Source of the DNA: Brevibacillus invocatus | GTDB lineage: Bacteria; Bacillota; Bacilli; Brevibacillales; Brevibacillaceae | Reading direction: 5' to 3' | DNA: 62,556 bases | Assembly: GCF_003710915.1 (NCBI RefSeq) | Contig: NZ_RHHR01000050.1 | Location: 1-62,556, forward strand | Shown: piece after piece, positions 1 to 9,525 of the stretch | How positions within the stretch are numbered: position 1 is the first letter of the stretch | Layout of the letters: the number at the start of each line of letters is the position of its first letter | Notes under the pieces: generated by a model | What the model saw: only the letters and a program-made list of their open reading frames with translations | The model's database searches: none | Told to the model about the DNA's origin: nothing | Made by a program: the position numbers and the translations under genes

Positions 1-58
1 TTAAACTTCTTCCGCTAATCTTTTTAGCGCTTTAGCGCACTTAAACTTTCCGATAGTA

Positions 59-84
59 TAAAAAAATCGCCCAAGGGACGATTG
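59..84 (-). terminator. Intrinsic terminator after the GGDEF-EAL gene
   Basis: On the minus strand a short stem (ATCGTCC / GGGCGAT) is followed by seven T residues, just past the stop of the PAS-GGDEF-EAL gene. I see nothing convincing in bases 1-58. Confidence 0.6.
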
Positions 85-106
85 AGTAGGTGAAATCCAT
101 CTTGCT

Positions 107-2224
107 TCATCTCGTTGGTGAAATCTCTATAGTCGAATGTTGACCTTCTACGCTAGAAGAACGATAGTGATTTTTAGCGAAAAGAACTTCTTCTATATCT
201 CTTGCCGATAACGGACGGCTGAAGTAAAAGCCCTGGATATCATTACACTCAATCCCTAACAAGAAATTCAATTGGTCCCGCGTCTCGATCCCTTCCGCAA
301 TGACATCCAGCTCCAATTTTCTTGCCATCGCAATAATCGTGGCTACGATCACCTGGTTACTGCTGTTTTCTACGATGTTTTTGGTTAACGATCGATCGAT
401 CTTCAGTCTATGGATAGCAGAACGCTGTAAATAACGGAGAGAGCTGTACCCGGTACCGAAGTCATCCAAGCTAATCCTCACACCCAAGGCATCCAACGCG
501 CTCAGCACATCCTCGGAAAACGAAGGATCCATCATCGTGCCCTCTGTAATTTCCAAACCTAAATACTGGGGCTCCAGACCTGTCTCCTCCAGAATCTGAA
601 CAACCTTCTGTTTAAAATTGAGTTGATAAAATTGTACACACGACAAATTGACCCACACAGGCATAAGCGGCCCGCCTTGCTCCTGCCAAGCCTTCATTTG
701 TCGACATGCCTCACGTAATATCCAAGTCTCAATTTCAAAAATGAATCCTGTCTCTTTTGCCAACGGGATAAATTGTTCCGGAGTCAGCAATCCTCTCGTC
801 GGATGATTCCAGCGTACGAGCGCCTCCACTCCAATCATGGTTTGATGATCTGCATGAACCGCGTAGTATTGCGGCTGGTAGTAAAGGATGAGTTCGTTGA
901 ACGCAAGTGCTCTTCTCAAATCACCTTCCAATTCTACCTTCTCTTTCATCTGCGCTTCCAGTTCGTGCGAGAAGAAACAGTATCCGTTTTTCCCGCTTTT
1001 CTTTTGCTCATACATCGCCGAATCTGCATTTTTTATCAGCTCTTCTACAGACATTCCATCCTGCGGGTAGATGACAATGCCAATACTGGCGGTCACATAA
1101 AAGTCGCAATCCTTCAGATGAAAGGGCTGGCGAACAGCATCCGTAATCTTTTCTGCGATCTGGTTCAGTTCACTTGGATCATCGAATTGATGTACGAGGA
1201 TCGTGAATTCGTCCCCTCCCATTCTCGCTACAGTTGCATCGTAGTCAGAGAGGCTCACCAGGATCCGATTTGCCATTTCTACTAAAAAGTAATCGCCATA
1301 GGAATGACCGAGAGAGTCGTTGATGTTCTTGAATCGATCAATATCAATCGCCATGGCAGCAAAATTTGAAGCTTTCTTGTTACTTTGCTCGATCAGGTGA
1401 TGCAATTGCTGAATGAATTTCCTTCGATTCGGCAATCCCGTCAATGCATCATGATAAGCCATGTGCGTGATCTCATACTGGAACTGCTTGCGTTCTGTAA
1501 TGTTTCGCATGACCGTCATAAAGGCTGGTTTTCCTTTATACTGAATCACGCTACTGGCAATCTCTACATCCAAGATCTCATCCTGCAAATTATACACTTG
1601 TATTTCCGTCAGTTCAGTACGTTTCTCGGAATGATTTGGGTATATATTTCGACAAAGTACCTGCTCGCGATAATCCTGGGGGATAAATCGGTGAATCGAT
1701 TCGCCGATCAATTGATCATACGTTCCTCCCATCACTTCTTCCGCTTTTTCATTGATAAACATAATGCGCTCGTTCTGAATGATCATGATCGGATCTAAGT
1801 ACACATCCAGCAATTGTGTATAGCACGCTTTGATCTCGTCGGAGAGCTCCTGTAGCCGTACATACGGCGTACGGTCGCGAATAAAAAGATCGTACCCCTG
1901 TCTTTTTTCATCTGCGTATTTGGGAAAAGCATGCACTTCCCATGTCAACAGCCTGCCCGTATCATCCTTCAGATGAATGGTACTCGCTCCATGCACGTCA
2001 GGCTCCCATTCCCCTTCACGAATGAAGGCAGAAAAGCATATGCCCTCCTGTAATCCATTTACATACTGCTCGGCATAGGCAGCAGCCACTTTGTTCATGT
2101 ACACAATCTGTCCTTGTTCATTTATCGAAATAATCGGTTCAGGGATATTCTCAACCTGCAAAACCTGCGGAATTGTTCTTGGCTCCACGCAAATCCTCCT
2201 GCCTCCTTGGTTCATTCCATTCAC
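107..2224 (-). CDS. PAS-PAS-GGDEF-EAL cyclic-di-GMP protein
   Basis: This 705-residue cytosolic protein should control cyclic-di-GMP. Two PAS-like domains (about residues 15-125 and 130-245) precede a GGDEF domain (about 250-410) and an EAL domain (about 430-685). The GGDEF signature is intact (RMGGDEF), so diguanylate cyclase activity is possible. The EAL domain keeps GVEALVRW, LEITEG, the DDFGTGYSS loop, the KIDRS lysine and IAEGIET, so phosphodiesterase activity is likely. There is no membrane segment, so the signal is probably intracellular. It is a single gene with its own terminator, divergent from mcrB. Which activity dominates cannot be told from sequence. Confidence 0.93.
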   Translation of the reverse strand: MNGMNQGGRRICVEPRTIPQVLQVENIPEPIISINEQGQIVYMNKVAAAYAEQYVNGLQEGICFSAFIREGEWEPDVHGASTIHLKDDTGRLLTWEVHAFPKYADEKRQGYDLFIRDRTPYVRLQELSDEIKACYTQLLDVYLDPIMIIQNERIMFINEKAEEVMGGTYDQLIGESIHRFIPQDYREQVLCRNIYPNHSEKRTELTEIQVYNLQDEILDVEIASSVIQYKGKPAFMTVMRNITERKQFQYEITHMAYHDALTGLPNRRKFIQQLHHLIEQSNKKASNFAAMAIDIDRFKNINDSLGHSYGDYFLVEMANRILVSLSDYDATVARMGGDEFTILVHQFDDPSELNQIAEKITDAVRQPFHLKDCDFYVTASIGIVIYPQDGMSVEELIKNADSAMYEQKKSGKNGYCFFSHELEAQMKEKVELEGDLRRALAFNELILYYQPQYYAVHADHQTMIGVEALVRWNHPTRGLLTPEQFIPLAKETGFIFEIETWILREACRQMKAWQEQGGPLMPVWVNLSCVQFYQLNFKQKVVQILEETGLEPQYLGLEITEGTMMDPSFSEDVLSALDALGVRISLDDFGTGYSSLRYLQRSAIHRLKIDRSLTKNIVENSSNQVIVATIIAMARKLELDVIAEGIETRDQLNFLLGIECNDIQGFYFSRPLSARDIEEVLFAKNHYRSSSVEGQHSTIEISPTR

Positions 2225-2349
2225 AAATCAGCAAACTAGCAATTAAGAAAAATATAGATGAGCCTTCTGAATGTTTTCTGAATGAACACAGAATTACGTT
2301 GGTGATCCCCCTTTGTGTATACTTAAACTAAAAACCTGGAGCCAATAAA

Positions 2350-4242
2350 ATGATAGATTTAGTCAAGCAACAACGAACCGCCTTTATTCAATGGTTACGG
2401 TCACGCACGAAAGCCAATGGTGAACGGTACTCCGAGAACACCATCACGTCCTACACATCTGCTTTGTCCAATGCCCCCAAAAAGCTTACTGGCATTGAAG
2501 TTGAGACAAGGAATGTGTTTGAAATTACTTCAACAACTACCTTCAAAAAGGTAAGAGCCATCATGGAAGGGGCAGATAACTTCAAGGAAGTGAACGACCA
2601 AGCGGGAAATCGCGCTTTCCAATATGCCCTGCAATACTACGAAGAACTTCTCGTCCAGCAGGAAACAGGCGAGCTTTCCGGGGAGCCTTCTTCCTCCCCG
2701 CAACATCTAACAGCAGAAACAGAGGTACGCGCCATGGACAAAAATATCCTATTATACGGCCCTCCTGGAACAGGAAAAACCTATAACACCGTTGCATACG
2801 CGGTCGCTATGATCGAAAACAAGACACTGGCCGCCATCCAGCTGGAGATTGCAACAGACGGCTACGAACAGGTGTTGACACGTTATCGTACATACAAGGA
2901 GCAAGGTCAGATCGCCTTTACGACCTTCCATCAGTCGTATGGCTACGAAGAGTTTATCGAAGGAATCAAGCCAAAGCTGGATCAGGAAAACCAGGACCAA
3001 AGCACAGAAAGCATTTCCTATGAAATCAAAGCAGGCTTGTTTAAAGCATTTTGCGAAAAGGCGGAGGCCCCGATCGTCTCGGAGAGCAATGAATACGGAA
3101 TTCGCCAAGACCCGACGATCTGGAAGCTGTCTCTGGGAGGCTCTGGGGAAAACGCTGTAAAAAGAGACTGCTTCAACCATGACCGCATTCGAATCGGATG
3201 GGATGGCTACGGTGAAAAGATCACGGAAGCAACAGACTTCAGCCCATACGGGGGAGCCAATATCCTGACCCGATTCATCGACGAAATGATGATCGGTGAT
3301 CTTGTGCTCGTCCTCTACGATGAAAAAACCATTGATGCGATTGGTGTCGTCACGGGTGAATACAAGTGGCTGGACAGTCTCCCCGACCATCGCAGAACAC
3401 GGAGCGTAAACTGGCTGATCACGGATATTCGCGAAAACATCTATGCGTTGAACGGAAACAAGGTCATGACCTTGGGCTCTGTCTACAGGCTGAACCGGAT
3501 TACGCTCTCCGATGTGCTGCATATGATTCAAAAGCATAACCCGTCTCCCAGCAGCGCGATCCAAGAGAACAGCAACCGTTACGTCTTCATCATTGATGAA
3601 ATCAATCGCGGCAATATTTCCAAAATCTTCGGCGAGTTGATCACGCTGATCGAACCGACCAAGCGCATCGGACAAGCTGAGGAATTAAAAGTAAGGCTGC
3701 CGTACTCCCAGGTCGAGTTCGGTGTTCCTGACAATGTGTATATCCTGGGCACCATGAATACGGCAGACCGCTCGATTGCCCGACTCGATACTGCTCTGCG
3801 GCGCCGTTTTCGCTTTGCAGAGATGATGCCTGACCCTGGACTTCTCCAGGATATTCAAGTAGCTGACCTTGATCTCGTGGCAATGCTGACGAAAATGAAC
3901 CGCCGGATCGAAGTGCTGTATGACCGCGAGCACACCATCGGGCACGCCTACTTCTTACCGTTGGCCAGCGATCCATCTTTGGAGAACCTTGCCCATATTT
4001 TTAAAAATGCCATCCTCCCCTTGATGCAGGAGTACTTTTACGAGGATTATCACAAAATCCGACTAGTGCTTGGGGATCTGAACAAGGCTTACAATGAGCA
4101 GTTTATCCACGCCAAGCAGATCGATGTAACCGATTTGTTCGGAAGCGCTAGTGAGATGGATTTGGACGACGAGGTTTCTTATGCAATCAATGAAAGTGCC
4201 TTCAAAAATCCTGAAGCATTTCGCAAAATTTACAGCGTGTAG
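2350..4242 (+). CDS. mcrB: McrB-type AAA+ GTPase with an inserted EVE-like domain
   Basis: This is the motor subunit of a McrBC modification-dependent restriction system, which cleaves DNA carrying modified cytosine. Walker A (GPPGTGKT) is at residues 137-144. The McrB-specific TFHQSYGYEEFIEGIKP stretch follows, and later FIIDEINRGNISKIFGEL (Walker B region) and GTMNTADRS (sensor I). Between the KAFCEKA and YVFIIDE segments, where E. coli McrB has only a short linker, there are about 150 extra residues. They begin near WKLSLGG and contain IRIGWDGYG, which resembles an EVE/PUA-like modified-base reader. A GGAG ribosome site precedes the ATG. mcrC starts 8 bases downstream. Confidence 0.9.
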   Translation: MIDLVKQQRTAFIQWLRSRTKANGERYSENTITSYTSALSNAPKKLTGIEVETRNVFEITSTTTFKKVRAIMEGADNFKEVNDQAGNRAFQYALQYYEELLVQQETGELSGEPSSSPQHLTAETEVRAMDKNILLYGPPGTGKTYNTVAYAVAMIENKTLAAIQLEIATDGYEQVLTRYRTYKEQGQIAFTTFHQSYGYEEFIEGIKPKLDQENQDQSTESISYEIKAGLFKAFCEKAEAPIVSESNEYGIRQDPTIWKLSLGGSGENAVKRDCFNHDRIRIGWDGYGEKITEATDFSPYGGANILTRFIDEMMIGDLVLVLYDEKTIDAIGVVTGEYKWLDSLPDHRRTRSVNWLITDIRENIYALNGNKVMTLGSVYRLNRITLSDVLHMIQKHNPSPSSAIQENSNRYVFIIDEINRGNISKIFGELITLIEPTKRIGQAEELKVRLPYSQVEFGVPDNVYILGTMNTADRSIARLDTALRRRFRFAEMMPDPGLLQDIQVADLDLVAMLTKMNRRIEVLYDREHTIGHAYFLPLASDPSLENLAHIFKNAILPLMQEYFYEDYHKIRLVLGDLNKAYNEQFIHAKQIDVTDLFGSASEMDLDDEVSYAINESAFKNPEAFRKIYSV

Positions 4243-4250
4243 GTGCAGGC

Positions 4251-5560
4251 ATGACTCAACGATTTTTCATGAAAGAATACGATTCATTCACCCGAAATGT
4301 CATCGTGTCGTCCAACCACTACCATCCCTTACCTGAGTCTACTTTTGACCAGCTGGAACAGTTCATCCTGTCTATAAAAAACAGGATGGAGCTGCCGATG
4401 CCTTGGAGCTGATGAGCCTCTCCAGCAAACGCGGTATCGGCAAAATCATCAGTGCGAAGAACTATGTAGGGTTAATCACCTTGCGCGACGGAACTGAGCT
4501 GGAGATATTGCCCAAAGTGTATACGCACGACCAGGAAAGCTCAGCAGACGAAACCAAACGCGTTTTTTTGGACATGCTGAAATTCCTGCAGGAAATCCCG
4601 TACAAAACCTTTCATTTCTCCCACGTCAAACTGGAGAACATGAATATCCTCGAAATCTTTATCCGGATGTTCATCGAGGAAGTCTACACCTTGGTCAAGC
4701 GCGGACTGAAATCAGACTATGTACCCCATCAGGACAATGAGCATTTTTTAAAGGGAAAATGGCTGTTCTCCCAGCACATCAAATCCAACATCGCCCACAA
4801 AGAGCGATTTTTTATCGAATACGATGTATTCAGCATCAATCGCCCGGAAAACAGGCTGATCAAGACTACACTGGAGGCTTTGCAAAGATGCAGCTCCAGC
4901 AGCAAAAATAAAAAAGACATTCGCCTGCTATTGGCCGCTTTTGAGTCTGTAGACGTTTCCGTACATCCTGACCATGATTTTGCGCGAGTGGTGTCCGACT
5001 CCAGCATGAAGGAATACGCCACGATCATACAATGGTGCACGATCTTTTTGCGCAAACAGAGCTTTACCTCCTTTTCCGGCAATGGATTGGCCTACTCGCT
5101 TCTGTTTCCGATGGAAAAGGTATTTGAGAGCTATGTCGCGGGAAAGCTGAGCAAGGCATTGGACAAAGGCATCTACCGCATCAAGACACAGGATCGCGTC
5201 CACCACTTGTTTGACGAGCCCAAAAGGTTCTTACTGAAGCCTGACATTGTCGTGCAGCGCGGCGATTCTTCCATTGTCTTGGATACAAAGTGGAAACGGC
5301 TTTCGACTGAACAGAGCAACTACGGCATTTCACAATCCGATATGTATCAGGCATATGCCTACCATCAAAAATACGGCGCCAAAACGGTATTTTTGCTGTA
5401 TCCGTCGACGGGCAGCATGGGTAACACGACAGAGCCTTTCACGTATCGGAGCAAAGATGGCGTGACTGTCCGGATCGGGTTCGTAGATTTGATTCAGATA
5501 GACCACAGCATTCAACAGCTTGTGCAGCAAATACATGAAGTCATGCTTGATACCCCATAG
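4251..5560 (+). CDS. mcrC: McrC nuclease subunit, split by a -1 frameshift at A_AAA_AAC
   Basis: McrC is the nuclease partner of McrB. The reading frame that opens at the ATG at 4251 has McrC-like N-terminal sequence but stops at 4410-4412. The rest of McrC (ALELMSLSSKRGIGK, KNYVGLI, ILPKV, then the nuclease core LKPDIVV...LDTKWKRL, an (E/D)xK site) is in the -1 frame and runs to 5560. The two frames meet exactly at the heptamer A AAA AAC (4376-4382), whose zero-frame phase is that of a canonical -1 ribosomal slippery site. A -1 slip there gives an uninterrupted protein of about 436 residues. A lost A in the A6 run (mutation or sequencing error) would look identical. Confidence 0.8.
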
Positions 5561-5573
5561 TCGGACATGCCGA

Positions 5574-5624
5574 AAAGGGCTGTATCAGGAGGTCAGGATG
5601 TTCTGACTTTCTGGACAGCCCCTT
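5574..5624. terminator. Bidirectional terminator between mcrC and the LysR gene
   Basis: An outer stem GGGCTGT/ACAGCCC encloses an inner GTCAGGATGTTCTGAC hairpin. It lies between the converging mcrC and LysR genes. Confidence 0.6.
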
Positions 5625-5630
5625 ATTTAT

Positions 5631-6491
5631 TCATGATTCCTCCACGTACTTCTGGCAGTGCAAGGCAAATTCAGCGGTTAGCGGCGATATTGTCTGCCAG
5701 TTTCGTACAGCGATGAACATTTGGCGTGTGATGGAAGGATTCAGAGGAATCATGCGAACCTTCGCTGTGGTCAAGGGGACGGAAAGCTCAGGCATGATGC
5801 TGACCCCGATGCCTTCCTGCACCATGCTGACGATTGTGCTCGGATCGCGCACTTCAATCGTTGCCTTGGGATGAATGCTGTTCTCCAGCAAGATGCTTTT
5901 ATAGCAGGTGTCCTTTTGCATAATAAAGCACCGCTCTTCTATCTGGTCAAACGATAGATGTGGTTGGTCATGCAGTGGATCTGACTGGGGAAGAATCACC
6001 ATCAAATTTTCCTGAATCAAGGGGATCGTTTGTAATTCCTTTTCAGGGAATACCGTAATCCCGATATCTACAACCGAATGAGATAGCCAATGATGAATTT
6101 CATCGTTTTTTCCTTCAAACAACGTGATCTCTACTGCAGGGTACTTTTTTCGAAACGCGCCAAGCAAACCGGGGAGAATTCGCGAAGCCATGCTCGGGAT
6201 CGAGGCAATGCGCAATGTTCCCGATGAGAAGCCGCGTGCTGAAGAAGCCTCCTCCGCCATACAGGCCGTGATCTGCAGGATCTCCCGTGTGTGCTGCAGC
6301 ATGCGCTCACCGATGCTGGTAGTCGTGATGCCATTTCGACTGCGATGGAACAAGGCGACACCTAATTCCTTTTCCAGACTGTTGATCATTTGAGAAACGG
6401 CAGACTGTGTCAAGCCGATATCCTCTGCTGCCCGAGTGAACGAACCTGCCTTGGCCGCGGCTACGAAAACCTGAAGCTGTGCTAAAGTCAT
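5631..6491 (-). CDS. LysR-family transcriptional regulator
   Basis: The N-terminal winged helix (LAQLQVFVAAAKAGSFTRAA, then LTQSAVSQMINSLEKELG) is typical LysR, followed by a periplasmic-binding-like effector domain. I place the start at the ATG at 6491 because a GGGTGA site lies just upstream. The in-frame ATG at 6512 has no ribosome site and falls inside an inverted repeat. The gene is divergent from a SagB-type oxidoreductase with about 110 bases between starts, the usual layout for a LysR regulator and its target. The effector is unknown. Confidence 0.88.
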   Translation of the reverse strand: MTLAQLQVFVAAAKAGSFTRAAEDIGLTQSAVSQMINSLEKELGVALFHRSRNGITTTSIGERMLQHTREILQITACMAEEASSARGFSSGTLRIASIPSMASRILPGLLGAFRKKYPAVEITLFEGKNDEIHHWLSHSVVDIGITVFPEKELQTIPLIQENLMVILPQSDPLHDQPHLSFDQIEERCFIMQKDTCYKSILLENSIHPKATIEVRDPSTIVSMVQEGIGVSIMPELSVPLTTAKVRMIPLNPSITRQMFIAVRNWQTISPLTAEFALHCQKYVEES

Positions 6492-6508
6492 GAAAAACAT
6501 CACCCAAT

Positions 6509-6559
6509 CCATTAGTAAAATCTTATTCTATATATTATAAACAGTTGTTTTACTAATGG
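6509..6559. promoter_or_regulatory. Perfect 12-bp inverted repeat in the LysR/SagB intergenic region
   Basis: CCATTAGTAAAA (6509-6520) and TTTTACTAATGG (6548-6559) are exact reverse complements separated by 27 AT-rich bases. The position between divergent LysR and SagB-type genes suggests the LysR operator covering both promoters. This is inference from position and symmetry. Confidence 0.6.
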
Positions 6560-6600
6560 AAAGGCGGGCGTTATAGTAGGTGGCAAGGAGGTAATATTCG

Positions 6601-7383
6601 ATGAATCCAAATTGGCAACGAATCGCGAACGACTTTATACAAGCAACCTCATACTCTGTGGGAGAATTGGAGAAAGGCTGGGCAGCCCGCTATGACTTCT
6701 CCAAAAGACCTGCCACCTACTTGCGCTATGAAGAGTGTTTTACGCGGATCCCTTTGGGCGAGCCCCAGTTTCCGGCTACTCCTGATCTATGGGAGCTTTT
6801 CGCAAACCGACGCTCCAAGAGGAATTTCCTTCCTGACCCCCTTTCCTTGAATGAACTGAATATTCTGCTCTGGGGTACCCAAGGGATCACGGCTGATATG
6901 GGAGATTATCAATTGCGCACTACTCCTTCAGCAGGAGCCCTTTACCCGATTGAAACATATTTGCTGGTCAATCACGTGGAAGGGTTGGACAAGGGGCTGT
7001 ATCATCTGGATGTGGAAAATTGGTGCCTTGAGGGCTTAAAGAAGGAAGATCCCGCACAGATTGCTTATCTGTACACCGAAGAACAGGAAATGACGAAACG
7101 AGCTGCCGTTAACTTTGTGTGGACGGCGGTGGTCGATCGAACGAAGGATAAATACAAAGAGCGGGCTTATCGCTATATTTGGTGGGATGCCGGGCATGTA
7201 GCCCAAAATCTTCAAGTTGTCGGAAATGCTCTGGGTCTGGGAGTCACGACAATCGGTCACTGGATGGATCAAAACATGCACGACTATCTGGGAATCGACG
7301 GAGTCTCTCACTTATCCGTTCTCATGGCTTCGGCGGGAAAGGTATCCGGTAGGCATTGGCTGAAGGACCGGAGGCCAGAGTAA
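6601..7383 (+). CDS. SagB/ThcOx-type nitroreductase-fold oxidoreductase
   Basis: This 260-residue protein has the nitroreductase/SagB fold: the FMN-binding start (LWELFANRRSKRNF), the RTTPSAGALYPIETYL motif, and the C-terminal NLQVVGNALGLGVTTIGHW region. SagB-type enzymes oxidise azolines during peptide maturation, but many, like this one, stand alone without a cyclodehydratase or precursor peptide, so the substrate is unknown. A strong AAGGAGG ribosome site fixes the start. It is probably controlled by the divergent LysR gene. Confidence 0.85.
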   Translation: MNPNWQRIANDFIQATSYSVGELEKGWAARYDFSKRPATYLRYEECFTRIPLGEPQFPATPDLWELFANRRSKRNFLPDPLSLNELNILLWGTQGITADMGDYQLRTTPSAGALYPIETYLLVNHVEGLDKGLYHLDVENWCLEGLKKEDPAQIAYLYTEEQEMTKRAAVNFVWTAVVDRTKDKYKERAYRYIWWDAGHVAQNLQVVGNALGLGVTTIGHWMDQNMHDYLGIDGVSHLSVLMASAGKVSGRHWLKDRRPE

Positions 7384-7391
7384 AAGAAATA

Positions 7392-7428
7392 CTTTGACCC
7401 CTATCCTTCGGACAGGGGTCAAAACACG
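7392..7428. terminator. Bidirectional terminator
   Basis: A near-perfect stem, TTTGACCCCTATCC / GGACAGGGGTCAAA, with a three-base loop separates the converging SagB-type and permease genes. Confidence 0.75.
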
Positions 7429-7455
7429 ATAGCAACCATTTTGTCTGAGAAACTG

Positions 7456-8733
7456 TCAGTACGAACTCTCGGCAGCCTCTTCTTTGCGAACCAGGCGTTC
7501 CAGCACCAAACAACTGGCTACTCCCATCAGAAGGCCGTTGCTGATCAAGGGACTCAGGAAAGTGGGAATCAGCATGAAAAAAGAAGCAGGCAAAAACATG
7601 CAGCCCGTTCCGATCATGAGTGAAATCCCTACGATATAAACCTGCCTTTCCCCTAGTCCAGCGCGGCCAACCTCTCGCAATCCCATCCCGAGCATGTTCA
7701 CAAAGGACAGAAAAATACTGGCGTAGCCAACGGACACCGGGATCGAGGCAAATATTCTCGTAATGACAGGGAAAAAGCTGATCACCACCAAAAAGATGTT
7801 TCCCAGAAGAAACGGCAGCTTCTCCTTCATCCGAGTCGTCATGATAAACCCGGCCGTATAGGAGAGCGGTACGAAGCTGACCGTAGCAAAGGATGCCGAT
7901 AAGAGCTGACTTGTACCCATGATCAGTCCTGTGCGTTTCTCACTCCCCTGATCCTTGTGACCGACCACTTGGCCTACTGCCTCCATACTGGCAATCATGT
8001 TGCTCAGCAAGAGCAAGGTGACGATCACCGAGGTGAGAATAATGCCTCCATCCCATTGCGGCCAACCGAATGACCACATATCCGGCATGGTGATCACGGG
8101 CTCACTCACTTCTCCAAATGGTTCCTGAAGTCCAAAAATTTGAAACAGCGACCATCCGAACAGGATGGAAATCAACACGGAGTAGTTCCTCAAGAAAGCT
8201 TTGCTGCTGCGCGCAAGCATAAGAGACAAAATCAGAGTGGCGATGGCAATGGCCGTTGCGCATGAGTCGAAGGACTCGGATGTACTGCCCAGGATGCCGT
8301 TTAAAAAAGGACCGCTCATTTGTAATACCAGGAGAATAAAATAAGTACCGATGACTGCTGGTGTAAACAATCGACGAATCACGGCAATCCAACCGCACAC
8401 ACTCATGATCACGAACAGGACCCCGCTGAAGATCAGCCCCAGCCCGAGTACCGGCAAAATGGACCGAGGCTCCTGTCCGATTGCAGGAGCCATGGATCCA
8501 AACAAGAGGAATACTCCCCACCACAGGGCTGCTGGTCCTTCCATAATCGGCATGCGATGTCCCCACCATGTCTGCATGAGAGCGACGATTCCCAATACAA
8601 ACAGTGTACGCTGCACAAACTCACCGATTTCCTGGGGCGACATGCCATATGCCTGGCCAATCGCCAACGGAGCCACTACGCTTCCAGCAAGAATAAACAT
8701 TGCCCATTGCAGGGTAGAGAGTGCTAGTCTCAT
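7456..8733 (-). CDS. NCS2-like membrane permease at the end of the 5-oxoproline operon
   Basis: A 425-residue, very hydrophobic protein with roughly 12 predicted membrane segments and an overall resemblance to NCS2 (xanthine/uracil) permeases. NCS2-like features include the N-terminal TLQWAMFILAGSVVAPLAIG and the central NMIASMEAVGQVVG region. Its ATG directly abuts the ycsI stop, so it is the last gene of the kip/ycs operon. Context suggests uptake of 5-oxoproline or a related lactam, acid or amide, but the family usually moves nucleobases. The substrate call is inference only. Confidence 0.75.
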   Translation of the reverse strand: MRLALSTLQWAMFILAGSVVAPLAIGQAYGMSPQEIGEFVQRTLFVLGIVALMQTWWGHRMPIMEGPAALWWGVFLLFGSMAPAIGQEPRSILPVLGLGLIFSGVLFVIMSVCGWIAVIRRLFTPAVIGTYFILLVLQMSGPFLNGILGSTSESFDSCATAIAIATLILSLMLARSSKAFLRNYSVLISILFGWSLFQIFGLQEPFGEVSEPVITMPDMWSFGWPQWDGGIILTSVIVTLLLLSNMIASMEAVGQVVGHKDQGSEKRTGLIMGTSQLLSASFATVSFVPLSYTAGFIMTTRMKEKLPFLLGNIFLVVISFFPVITRIFASIPVSVGYASIFLSFVNMLGMGLREVGRAGLGERQVYIVGISLMIGTGCMFLPASFFMLIPTFLSPLISNGLLMGVASCLVLERLVRKEEAAESSY

Positions 8734-9525
8734 TTAAAGCACCCCAAATTGTTCGTCGCGCAGATTGGTAATGAACATATGTCCAGGAGCATGCGTAATC
8801 ATGATTTCCGGCTTCGATTGCATCGCCACAGCTTGCGGCGTTACTCCACATGCCCAAAAGACAGGAACTTCTCCTTCACGAACGGGAACCGGATCTCCAA
8901 AATCAGGTCGATTGATCGCTTGGATCCCGATAGCACTTGGATCCCCGATATGAACAGGCGCTCCGTGAACGGCGGGAAAACGGGAGGTTACTTGTACAGC
9001 CCGCACGACTTGATCGTAAGGAACCGGGCGCATGCTCACCACCATCGGACCCGAGAATGCACCTGCGCTTTCGCAAGCGATGTTGGTAACATACATCGGT
9101 ACATTGCACTCTTGTTCGATGTGCCGCACCGGAATGCCGTTTTCGAGCATCGCCCTTTCAAATGTAAAGCTGCAGCCAAGCAAAAAGGCAACCATGTCAT
9201 CCTGCCATACGTGTTCAATGCTGGTTGTTTCCTCCGTCAGTACTCCGTGCCTGTAGACACGATACTTCGGAATATCCGTGAGCAGGTTCGCATCCGGTGC
9301 CACAAGTCGTGGTATTGCTGAACCCGGATCGGTGACGTCTATCACAGGGCACGGCTTCGGGTTTCGCTGGCAAAATAACAAGAAGTCAAATGCGTGTGAG
9401 CGGGGTAAAATGGCCAGGTTCGCCTGCGTATATCCATTCGCCATTCCCGCCGTCGGTTTTTGCCAGCGTTGTTCTCTTATCCATTGACGAGCTTCTTGCG
9501 GTGACAGATCAGCAATGGAATGCAT
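8734..9525 (-). CDS. ycsI: YcsI-type putative hydro-lyase (DUF1445)
   Basis: A DUF1445 protein; some members are described as D-glutamate cyclases or hydro-lyases. Recognisable segments are GMANGYTQANLAILP near the N-terminus, the central CNVPMYVTNIAC and the C-terminal VFWACGVTPQA. The start at 9525 is chosen because AGGGAGGAATTCGAT precedes that ATG; an upstream in-frame ATG at 9555 lacks one. In B. subtilis ycsI also lies in the kip operon. A role in supplying or interconverting 5-oxoproline fits but is unproven here. Confidence 0.85.
   Translation of the reverse strand: MHSIADLSPQEARQWIREQRWQKPTAGMANGYTQANLAILPRSHAFDFLLFCQRNPKPCPVIDVTDPGSAIPRLVAPDANLLTDIPKYRVYRHGVLTEETTSIEHVWQDDMVAFLLGCSFTFERAMLENGIPVRHIEQECNVPMYVTNIACESAGAFSGPMVVSMRPVPYDQVVRAVQVTSRFPAVHGAPVHIGDPSAIGIQAINRPDFGDPVPVREGEVPVFWACGVTPQAVAMQSKPEIMITHAPGHMFITNLRDEQFGVL

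Noticed and set aside
1..58. Short frame ending ...KALKRLAEEV-stop on the minus strand
   Set aside because: It would have to run through the terminator at 59-84 and is too short to support as a gene.
2752..3675. 307-residue antisense frame within mcrB
   Set aside because: It is a shadow of mcrB, which has all McrB motifs; the antisense frame shows none.
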